From contig NW_025408667.1 in NCBI RefSeq assembly GCF_020360975.1, positions 5,828,001 through 5,892,000 on the forward strand: DNA of 64,000 nucleotides. The letters run 5' to 3'. The notes beneath the pieces were generated by a model. It was not told the DNA's origin and made no database searches. It saw only the letters and a list, made by a program, of their open reading frames with translations. The translations under genes were made by a program, and so were the position numbers. Numbering within the stretch: the stretch's first letter is position 1; the number at the start of each line of letters is the position of its first letter. This document shows, one piece after another, positions 1 through 9,862 of this stretch. The DNA is from Hirsutella rhossiliensis (Eukaryota; Ascomycota; Sordariomycetes; Hypocreales; Ophiocordycipitaceae).

Positions 1-117
1 AAAGCCTGGGCACGCGTTGGAATCCACCCCGTGCTTCTCATGCTCAACCAAGTCCATTCAGCACTCGTCTATTGAGCTCAATTGTCCCTTGCGACGCTCC
101 AGGAACGCGTCCTCGCC

Positions 118-3082
118 ATGAGGTCCCTGTCCGGGCTGTCCCGGGACTGGACAGCGCTCCTCTGCTTCGTGGCGGCTTTGGTCTGCCTCTTGCAGCCCGC
201 AGGTCCGACAGTTCCGAGGTCCTGGGATAAACTTACAATGCAGGCTGACATTACCCCTAGCATCCGTCAAGGAACATGACTTCAAAAAGTGCCATCAGTC
301 TGGCTTCTGCCAGCGCAACCGAGCCTACGCCGACAACGCCGCAGCCCAACACCCGACTTGGAGCTCGCCCTACCGAGTCATTCCTGAATCCCCGTCCTTG
401 AAGGACGGCCAGCTGCATGCCACGATCCTTAAGACGACCAACGCAAAGGGCGACACGGAACGATTCCCCGTCACTGTCTCATTTCTCAAGAGCGGGGCGG
501 CACGAGTCACCATCGACGAGGAGAAGCGCCAAAAGGGAGACATTGCGCTCAGGAACAACAGTCCCGTGAGAAAGGAACGCTATAACGAAGCCGAAAACTG
601 GGTCATCGTTGGCGGCCTGGACCTGGACAAGTCGGCGCAGGTAGCCTTCCAGGACAAGTCGCAAGTCAACGTCAAGTATGGCCCCGACTCCAAGCTCGAG
701 GCCGTCGTCAAATTTGCGCCGTTCGAAATGGAATTCAGGCGGGACGGGAAAACACACATCAAGTTCAACGGCCGTGGTCTTCTCAACATGGAGCACTGGC
801 GGCCCAAGGTGGAAAAGCCCGAGGGACAGGAGGGTGAAGTCGCCACCGGCGAAGACGAGAGCACCTGGTGGGAGGAGACTTTCGGTGGAAATACCGACTC
901 CAAGCCTCGTGGTCCCGAGAGCCTTGCATTGGACATCTCTTTCCTGGGATACGAGCACGTCTTCGGCATCCCCGAGCACACCGGGCCCCTGTCGTTGAAG
1001 CAGACCCGGGGAGGCGAAGAGAACCATCAAGAACCCTACCGAATGTACAACTCGGACGTGTTCGAATATGTCCTCGACAGCCCCATGACGCTCTACGGCT
1101 CCATCCCTTTCATGCAAGCACACCGCAAGGAGTCGTCTGTCGGTGTCTTCTGGCTCAACGCCGCCGAGACATGGGTAGACATCATCAAGGGCAAGGACGG
1201 CGACAACCCTCTTCACCTTGGGCCCGGCGCCAAGACCAGCACGCACACCCACTGGATCTCCGAGAGCGGCGTCCTCGACGTCTTCGTCTTCATGGGCCCG
1301 ACACCCCACGACCTTACCAAACTGTACGGCGAGCTCACTGGCTACACGGCCATGCCCCAGGAGTTCTCCATCGGTTATCACCAGTGCCGCTGGAACTACA
1401 TCTCGGACGACGACGTGCGCGACGTCGACCGGAAGATGGACAAGTTCAAGATCCCGTACGACATCATCTGGCTGGACATTGAGTACACGGACGATAGAAA
1501 ATACTTTACGTGGGAGCCGCACTCGTTTCCGGATCCGATTGGAACAGGCAAGCAGCTTGACAGCCACGGCCGCAAGCTGGTCGTCATCATTGATCCCCAC
1601 ATTAAGAAACTGGACGAATATCCAGTTAGCAAGCAGTTGACGTCTCAAGACCTCGCCGTCCATAACAAGGACAACGAGATTTACGAGGGGTGGTGCTGGC
1701 CCGGCTCCTCCAACTGGATCGACTGCTTCAACCCCAAGGCCAACGAGTGGTGGAAGACGTTGTACAAGTACGATTCATTCAAGGGCACCATGGAGAACAC
1801 GTTTATCTGGAACGACATGAACGAGCCCTCGGTCTTCAATGGCCCCGAGACGACGATGCCCAAGGACAACATCCATTACGGACGCTGGGAGCATCGCGAC
1901 GTGCACAATCTGAATGGCCTCACCTTTCACAACGCCACTTTTGAGGCCCTGATAACGCGCAAAAGGGGAGAGAAGCGCCGGCCGTTCGTCCTGACCCGCT
2001 CCTTCTACGCAGGCTCGCAGCGGCTCGGCGCCATGTGGACTGGCGACAACCAGGCATCCTGGGATCATCTCGCCGCGTCCATCCCGATGACCTTGAACCA
2101 GGGCATCTCGGGCTTTCCCTTTGCCGGCGCCGACGTCGGGGGCTTTTTCGGCAACCCCGAGAAGGACCTGATGGCTCGTTGGTATCAAGCTGGCGCCTTT
2201 TACCCCTTCTACAGGGGCCATGCGCACATTGATTCGCGTCGCCGGGAGCCGTACCTGCTCGGCGAACCGTACACTGGCATCGTGACGGCCGCCTTGCGAC
2301 TGCGCTACTCGTTGCTGCCGTCGTGGTATACGGCCTTTTTCCACGCCAACCGGGACGGCAGCCCCATTGTTCGGCCCATGTTCTGGACGCACCCGTCGGA
2401 AGAAGACGGCTTCGCGATTGACAACCAGATGTTCGTCGGATCGACTGGTCTGCTAGTCAAGCCGATTGTGGAACAGGACAAGGAGTCGACGGACGTGTGG
2501 ATCCCCGATAACGAGGTCTACTACGACTACGCAACCTACCAGGTGATGAAGACGCAAAAGGGCAAGCCTCTGACCGTGCAGGCCGCGATCCACCAAATCC
2601 CGCTCCTGATGCGTGGAGGGCACATCTTCCCGCGCCGTGACATTCCCCGGCGGTCCAGTGCCATGATGCGTTTCGACGACTACACGCTGGTCGTCTCGGT
2701 CTCCAAGAGCGGGGGAGCCGAGGGCGAGCTGTACACGGACGACGGCGACACGTTTGACCACGAAAAGGGGCAGTATATTTACCGCAAGTTTAGCTTGACC
2801 GGGAACACGCTGTCGTCGGTTGACGCCGAGGGTCGCGACATGAAGAAGGTCAAGGCGGGCACCTGGCTGAAGGCGATGCACGAGGTGTTTGTTGACAGGA
2901 TCATCATTGTCGGAGCCCCGTCGGCGTGGGATCGAAAGGAAGTGCATATTGAATCCAAGGGCCAGAAGTGGGCCGTCAAGGCTGAATACCACGCCGCCGA
3001 GAAGGGGCGAGCTGCGTTTGTGGTGCTTGGCCGGGTGGGAGCTCGCATCGGACAGGACTGGAGCATCAAGCCCAGGGCCTGA
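118..3082 (+). CDS. gls2: Glucosidase II catalytic alpha subunit (GH31)
   Basis: Predicted 968-aa ER alpha-glucosidase that trims the inner glucose residues of N-glycans during calnexin-cycle quality control. Two exons: 118-202 and 261-3082, with a 58-bp intron (gtccga...ccctag, branch gctgaca); the junction restores the conserved N-terminal VKEHDFKKC stretch right after a hydrophobic signal peptide (about residues 1-29). The GH31 nucleophile motif WNDMNEPSVF is visible (Asp547) and the acid/base Asp lies in MWTGDNQASW (Asp624). Length matches fungal glucosidase II alpha (about 960-980 aa). The C-terminus has no HDEL, as expected because the separate beta subunit supplies ER retention. Only 117 bp of upstream sequence is in the window. 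The start at 118 is preferred over an upstream ATG at 82 in another frame because it alone gives the signal peptide in frame. Family assignment is very secure. Confidence 0.95.
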
Positions 3083-5792
3083 GGCGAGGTGGACGCCAAA
3101 AGCCTGACGGGATTGGTAGAGGGATGATCGGGGACGGAACTGTTTTGTTGCGGTACTTGTGCGTAAGTTGTTGTAAGAGATGCTGCAGCTACGTTGTATG
3201 AAGAGCCTGACGCCTGGGACTGTGGGGACGAATGACTTGCTCCATTCACGCTACATGACATGGAGATACGGAAAGTGCCTCACAGGCTAATTAGGTCGAA
3301 GTAGACTTAAGCTCGAGGCTGCGTTGCATGGCGCACTCAGGGGGTAGGGATCGACAGGGCGGACTCGGGGGCTGCCACAAGCCTCCTTCAGCAGAGGTAA
3401 CTTAGGAGGCTGCAAGTACGGGTGGTAAACTGTGAGAGAATGGGTTTTGGGGACCGAGTTATGTACATGCACGGGGCGAGTGCGCTGCACGCATCCAGTA
3501 GACGTCGCAGGCCACGGTGTGCCCTGCATCTACGGCGGCTGGGGAAACACGTCGGGCTGCAGGCAAGCAAGGAGGCGATTGGGACGATGCGGCTGATGAT
3601 GAGCAGGCGCCGTGGGTGCGCAGAGCAGATTACGCCGGGGATAATGACGCCGTGTACCGGTAGTACGAGATATGCCGTGTATCTTCCAGATACGTAACAG
3701 GACGCAAGATGGATGCCGATCGGGGCGCGATCGACGACGGTGTGACCGGGGAGCATGGATTGCGTCTAGCCGCCGCGTGCCGCTACTGTAGGGGAACACG
3801 AGCTCGGCGGCAGCCGGCTACATATAGGAGGACGAGGCAAGCGCCCGGATACACAGGCACAGGCCAAGAATGCGTAGGCATTAGGGTTCGCTGAGGTCGA
3901 GGTCGACTTGAGATGACGGCCGGGAAGGACGAGGGAGACACGGGCCGGGATTGGTGTTTGGGCCAGGGCGGGCACGGCAAGCCAAAAGGCCCAGCCCTCG
4001 TGCAAACCTGGCGCAGAGACGAGGCGGCGTTTCATCGAGGCAGGGGTGGGCGGCAGCGAGCCCGAGTTTGGGTTTGCGATTGGCGACTCAGTGAGCCCGT
4101 GGTTTGCACAAGTACCAAATGAATGACGGTGGTATCTGATAAAAATAAAATAAAATAAAATGGCCGTCCGGCTGCGAATTTGCACGCAGGCGGCGGAATT
4201 GCAAATGCAGCACCGAATTGGGAGGGTGCATGTAAGACGGAGCTCCCCGAGAGTGTCACGGCTTGTTCCCGGCCGTGCCGGCTCCGGGCGATCTCGGCCC
4301 GATCCACACAGGGCGAGGCATAACATTGGGGCCGGCGGGAGGAACTGCACGGAGTACTCACTGTGTGAGCAATTAATTATTGCATTGTCGCAAAGGGCTG
4401 GGTGCATAAAATGCCGAGTTGTGCATGGCAGCAGGCTTGGCAAGGACTCGGTCAGCTATCTTGATTATGTACAAACGGTATCCGCATGGTACGGAGCATT
4501 CGTTTCATGTGTTTGCTGGCTGCAACGGTGAGAAGACGGGCCTTTGGGGCTTGCTTGCCCAACGGCGCCGCACCGTGCTCATTTGCCGATTGTTTCCTTG
4601 CCTGCGGTATCTCGCGTATCTCTGCCTGCTTGCCGGTAGGGTTAGGGGAGCACTGGTACGAGCTCTCGGAAGCTTCGGTAAGGAACCCCTGGGGCATGGA
4701 CGTGCAGTGCCAACGAGCATCGGTGGCGTCACCGCGTCGAGATGTCCCTGTTTCCCAGGCACATGACGACGCCATTTCGGACGACAGGCGCAGCAGGGCC
4801 TGGAATATTCGATGATTCCATTTTTATTCTTATTTTTGGAAGCCAGTGGGAGAGCCTCGTTCTACATGGTCTCAGCGCCCTCCTTGACTCGTCGCCGTCT
4901 CCTTGTCACTCGTCACCGACTTTGGCCTGTGCTTTACTAGGTAGGTAGTACCCACCTGATAGTTACCTTAGCTACCTTAAGGTACCTAGGTACCGACCTA
5001 GGCATAGGTACTCCGTACAAACAGAGAAAACATCCACGCGGCAGCACAATGTGGGCGCCCTCCGTCTCCACCAAAAGTCACGGCGGTGGAGAGCCAGGGT
5101 AACAAGTCAACAAAGGACGGACGGAAATACACTGTACAGTAATTAGTGGCCCGGCGCTGTCTTGGTCTTGGTTGCTTGGTGGTGCTCGACCGCCATCTCG
5201 GCTTGTGTGCGAGCGAGGCAACAACCACACTGCTAGCTAGTCGGGAAGCTCCTGCCCAGCAACCCTGGAGTCTATCTCCCCCCATCTCTCCCTCTCTGGA
5301 CCAGCCTATCTGTCCGTCAAGGTTTCAACGGACCTGAGCATCATTTCTTTCTCCCTCCCCTACCTCATCCCACCATCATCCATCTCGCCTTCTCTCCCCG
5401 GCCGAGGACGCTGGCCTTCTCATCATCGACATGGATGGCACGAGCCCCTAACCGTCATCCATCGCCATTCGCCTCACCTCCTCGTCGCAGAACCCTGCCG
5501 GGCATACCCACTTGCATTTCGTCATTGGCTCCCCACCGCGACCCGACGGCAAACACCAAGTCGTCGCCGTCCAACCACAAGAAATCTTTTGTTGCTCTCT
5601 TGCGCCCGGGGAGAAACTTACCGCCCTTGGACGTCGTCGTGTAAAGCAACAAGAAAAAAAATTCACGTCTCAGGTCCGATGAGTCCTCACGTCTTCCATT
5701 AATGTTTCACCACCCCAGCGTTCCATCGCTATCGGGCATTGCTACTCTCTACCCACGCATATACACTGTCTCGCCGACGGGTCTTTTTCGAC
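3083..5792. other. Long intergenic region and 5' leader
   Basis: No convincing gene on either strand; the open frames lack family resemblance and look like GC-rich noise. Contains an (AAAAT)n run at about 4140-4160 and a cluster of GGTA/TACC words at 4937-5010 including the 14-bp palindrome GGTACCTAGGTACC (4981-4994), a common promoter texture in Sordariomycetes. The CT-rich stretch from about 5270 to 5400 probably belongs to the promoter or leader of the downstream channel gene. Confidence 0.5.
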
Positions 5793-8345
5793 ATGGCTGG
5801 CTTGGCAGACGATGAGCCCGCTGCTTCTTCTCAGCAACCTCACCATCGACCCCAACAGCAGCCGCTATCGCCCCATCAGCAGCCGCCATCACCACATCAG
5901 CAGGACGAATTCGACGAGAAGCATTCGGCCCCCTCGCTCGAGACCTTCAACACCCAGGCCACCGCAAACGACCCCCACTGCAACGACAACCACTCGGGCC
6001 TGCGAGCCGAGGCCACCCGCCTCAATGACGATCTCGAGCTTCTCCGGGCCGAGCGCTTCGTCTCCAACCAGGAGCAGGAGCTGGCCTCCAAGTATAAGAA
6101 TCGGATCCATAACCCCGAGCCCGAGGATGCCTTCAACCAGCCCGCTTCCAAGGACGTGACGGCCAAGCCGAAGAACGAGGATGCCGCCCTCTACAGGTTC
6201 TGGCTCTTCCTCAAAAAATTCCCCCGCTTCGTCCGCTACATCGTCTATCTCATCCCCGGCGCCGCCTTGCTCCTCATCCCCGTCCTCCTCGGCGCCTTCA
6301 GGTTCAGGCCCGACGAGAAGCTCGTGGGCGGCAATGGCGGCGTCGAGCTCCTGTGGTTTGGCATCTGGCTCGAGATTGTCTGGTGCTCGCTCTGGCTGTC
6401 CCGTCTCGTCACCAGCCTCATGCCGCACCTCTTCTACAGCCTCGCCCGCGTCGGCGGCTCGATAAACGCCAAGAAGTGGAAGGACATTGGCCAGCAGCTT
6501 GAGCTTCACACGGCCCTCTTTCTTTGGTTCCTCGCCATCCTCATCTCCTTCATGCCCACGAACGATGGCCATCGCGGGCCCGTCGACGACACCAAGGACG
6601 TCAACATGGGCTGGATCGACATTGTCAACAAAGTCATCATTGCTCTCTTCACCCTCGCCTCCCTCAACTTTGTCGAAAAGATTGTCATCCAGTGGATCGC
6701 CACCTCCTTTCACCAACGCACCTACTCGACCCGCATCGTCAACAACAAGGCAGATGTCCGCCAGCTCGTCCAGCTGTACGAATTCGCCAAGGCCAAGCTC
6801 GAGCACAGCGACAGCTTCTGGCAGAGGACCAACGCCCCCGGCGCCAGCGGCGCTCAGACGCCCTTGCAGTCGTTTCATGAGAACGCCCGCCAGGTCCTCG
6901 GCAAGGTCGGACAGGTCGCCAACAAGGTCGGCAACGACCTCATCGGCCGCAAGGTTGACACCAATGTGCCCCGTCAGGTCGTCTCGGAGCTCCTCCGCAG
7001 CACTCTAGCAGCCCATACCCTGGCCCGGCTGATATACAGAAGCGTGGTGCGCGACGATCGCGACACCGTCTATCCCGACGACTTGAAGCACGTCTTCGAG
7101 ACACAGGATGAGGTGGACGCTGCCTTTAGTGTCTTCGACAAGGATCTTAATGGAGACATTTCCATTGAAGAGTTCGAGACCGTCTGCAACGAGATTCACC
7201 TGGAGAAAAAGGCTATTGCCGCTTCGCTCAAAGATCTGGACTCGGTCATTGAGAAGCTCGACAAGGTCTTTCTCGTCATCATCGTCGTCATTGCCGTCAT
7301 TGTCTTCATCTCCATCTTGTCAGGCTCCGCCGCGGCTGGTCTCGCGTCGGCCGGGACCTCGTTCCTGGGTCTCGCGTGGATGCTGCAGGCCACGGCGCAG
7401 GAGTTTCTGCAGTCCGTCATCTTCGTCTTCATCAAGCATCCGTTCGACGTCGGCGACCGAGTCACCATTTACGGCTCCACGGGCGCCGACATGACGGGTG
7501 ACGACTACTACGTGACGGAGATCTCGCTGCTCTACACCGAGTTTAAGAAGATGCAGGGCCACATTGTTCAGGCACCCAACTCTCTGCTCAACACGCTCTT
7601 CATCCTCAACCAGCGCCGGTCCAACGGCCTTGCCGATGTGCTGCCCCTGGAGATGCGGTTCGGCACGCCGGCCTGCCTGATTGACGAGCTCAAGGATCGC
7701 ATGCTCGACTATTGCTTGAATAACAAGCGCGACTTCCAGCCCACCATCATCACGGAGATGACCAAGCTCGATCAGGTGCGCTCTTGCCACATGAACATGG
7801 TGTTTATGCACAAGAGCAACTTCCAGAACGAGCTCCTCCGTCTCAATCGCCACAACAAGTTTGTGACGGAACTCATGCACCAGATGACGCAGCTTGGCAT
7901 CCAGGGTCCGCTCCGCGTGGACCCCGGCGGCAGTCGCGAGTATCCCATGTACTGGGCTGGCCCGACCCCGCCGCCAGTGTCTGGTAGGGAACAGCCACAG
8001 GACGACCACGGACCGGCGCCGCATGCCGTGCCGAATGCCGTGCCGCCCAACATGCGGATGCGCAGCGGAAGCGTGCGGAGTCAGCGCCTCCCCACGACGA
8101 ACGAGGAGGCAATCCTCGGGTTCCAGGACGTGATTGAGAACCGGCGAGACCATACCCTGACGCATCGCATGGCGTCTATCAGGGAAAAGGAGCGTGGCCT
8201 CAAGAGCGAGGCCGAGGCCGATGTCCAGGCCACGGCGTCTGGCATTACTCGGTCAGTCTCTCGGGAGTCGTGGTCGCAGTCTCGGTCGCGGATTTTTGGA
8301 CGCGCGCGCACCTGGACGCGAAGCCACCAGGATGAGCCAGTCTGA
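5793..8345 (+). CDS. MscS-family mechanosensitive ion channel with EF-hand (Msy1/Msy2 type)
   Basis: Single-exon gene, 850 aa if translation starts at ATG 5793 (an in-frame ATG at 5739 would add 18 residues; 5793 is preferred because MAGLADDE starts an acidic tail typical of the family). The N-terminus is Q/H/P-rich and disordered. Several transmembrane segments follow (roughly residues 145-170, 182-205, 235-250, 275-300). An EF-hand calcium loop FDKDLNGDISIEEF begins with Asp449. A long hydrophobic helix starts near 490, then the MscS pore/beta domain with the hallmark HPFDVGDRV near 548. In fission yeast such channels sit in the ER/cortical ER and limit calcium influx on hypo-osmotic shock. 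The C-terminus is Arg/Ser-rich and disordered. Family certain; which paralogue (Msy1 or Msy2) is not decided. Confidence 0.93.
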   Translation: MAGLADDEPAASSQQPHHRPQQQPLSPHQQPPSPHQQDEFDEKHSAPSLETFNTQATANDPHCNDNHSGLRAEATRLNDDLELLRAERFVSNQEQELASKYKNRIHNPEPEDAFNQPASKDVTAKPKNEDAALYRFWLFLKKFPRFVRYIVYLIPGAALLLIPVLLGAFRFRPDEKLVGGNGGVELLWFGIWLEIVWCSLWLSRLVTSLMPHLFYSLARVGGSINAKKWKDIGQQLELHTALFLWFLAILISFMPTNDGHRGPVDDTKDVNMGWIDIVNKVIIALFTLASLNFVEKIVIQWIATSFHQRTYSTRIVNNKADVRQLVQLYEFAKAKLEHSDSFWQRTNAPGASGAQTPLQSFHENARQVLGKVGQVANKVGNDLIGRKVDTNVPRQVVSELLRSTLAAHTLARLIYRSVVRDDRDTVYPDDLKHVFETQDEVDAAFSVFDKDLNGDISIEEFETVCNEIHLEKKAIAASLKDLDSVIEKLDKVFLVIIVVIAVIVFISILSGSAAAGLASAGTSFLGLAWMLQATAQEFLQSVIFVFIKHPFDVGDRVTIYGSTGADMTGDDYYVTEISLLYTEFKKMQGHIVQAPNSLLNTLFILNQRRSNGLADVLPLEMRFGTPACLIDELKDRMLDYCLNNKRDFQPTIITEMTKLDQVRSCHMNMVFMHKSNFQNELLRLNRHNKFVTELMHQMTQLGIQGPLRVDPGGSREYPMYWAGPTPPPVSGREQPQDDHGPAPHAVPNAVPPNMRMRSGSVRSQRLPTTNEEAILGFQDVIENRRDHTLTHRMASIREKERGLKSEAEADVQATASGITRSVSRESWSQSRSRIFGRARTWTRSHQDEPV

Positions 8346-9862
8346 CGTTCTTGGCATGCTTCCACCATTTTACGACTTGACGATTGTATTCACTTTTGAC
8401 TTTGGCGAAATGACGCAGTAAGTCGGGGATGTAGTCGCCCCTTGTCTCGACATTGAATTTCCCTTTGCATGGTAAGCGGGTAGGTAGGTGGGAACATGAA
8501 AGGTCGCCGGTGAGCGCCGGCGTTGCAGCGAAAGAAAAAAAAGATGGCATTGTATAAAAGGTAGACTAGAAGGTGGACGAAGCATTCACCAAGACGAGCC
8601 AAATACACGGCGTTGGATGTAAAGGGCTTGATCCGAGAGGCTGACGTGACGGTAAGCCTTTCAGCTGGGCTGATTGCTCAGTCCCGAGCTGGATGACTGG
8701 ACCATTGGTTCTTGCTTGGCCTCGAGGTTTAATGCAGTTGTTGAAGAAAGTTGAGATGGCGGTCCGAGCGACGAAGACGGCGACTTTGGTTCCAGGGGCG
8801 GCTGGATCGTCGTCAGCGCAAATAATGGCGACGCTTGTAAATTGGCCAGCGGGCCAAATGTCTGGCATTTATTTCAGCCGGCCTCAGCTGCTGGGCTGTC
8901 ACATTCGCAGACGGGCCAGGGTGTGGCTAGTTGGCCGAGAATGCCATGCGGTGGCGTGTCTCTTCTGTCACTGCGGCGAGAGCCAGAAATAGATGCTGTC
9001 CGAGGCCCTTTGGTCATGGCGAGGCTCTGTCTGGCTTTTGCTGTCTTGGATGACGATAGGGTTGACGGCGCCAAGGCTTGGTGGTGGGCTGCTATAATTG
9101 GGGTGGGTTAGGGGGGTACATACGAGGTGGTGGGCTCGGGGTGGGCTCGGGGTGGACTCGGGGCGGGCCCGGGCTGTACCTTGCTACCGCAGCTGGCTAG
9201 CACCTCTCGATAGGGCGACGGAGGCGAGAGCTGTCAAACTCTCCCTCTCGACAACAACCCGCCCAGCGTCGTCGAGCCCGTCAGCCACACCATCAGCCAG
9301 TCGGAGACAATGTCTTTGGTTCCCTGTCATCCTCTACACTCCGAGTAATCATGGAGGATCCAGACCCCGCCGCTGTGCCGTCCGTCGGTCCAGCGTCCCC
9401 CCTCTTGGCACCACCCACACCCACGTCGGAGGGAACCGCACGGCTCTCAGCCGCGGTTTATTATGGCGGGGCAGGGCCGCTTGCTTTTCTGCGGGATACG
9501 ACCTCTTTTCTACCCTCTTCTCCTGCAGCTCACCCTTGTCGACTTGGTTCCGTTTAGGCACGTCGTTTGCTTGGCTTTGAGCGTTGCCGTCGTGTCGAAA
9601 GGCTTCTCCACTCTGTTGCTTCTGGCCCCCCTCGTCCCCTCTCTCCTTTCCCCTCTCGTTTGTTGTTGATTGTGGACAGATCGACCAGGGACGAGAAAAG
9701 TAGCGATTTGTCCCTTTTGCGGCTGTGGTTGATCTTACGCCGGTGATGTCTTTTCAGCCTCGAGGCCAGCAAACGTGACCATCGGAAGCCCTTTGTTTGG
9801 ACCGCAGCCACAGACAACTGCGGAAAAAGACAGGGATAGCATCCAACAGGGGATCCGGAGCT
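8346..9862. other. Intergenic region
   Basis: No supported gene. Holds a short G-rich imperfect repeat at about 9126-9170 (GGGCTCGGGGT-like units) and a pyrimidine-rich leader before the next gene. Confidence 0.45.

Noticed and set aside
479..1663. 394-codon minus-strand open frame inside glucosidase II
   Set aside because: Exact antisense of a strongly conserved GH31 coding exon; no family resemblance. GC-rich codon use opens antisense frames.
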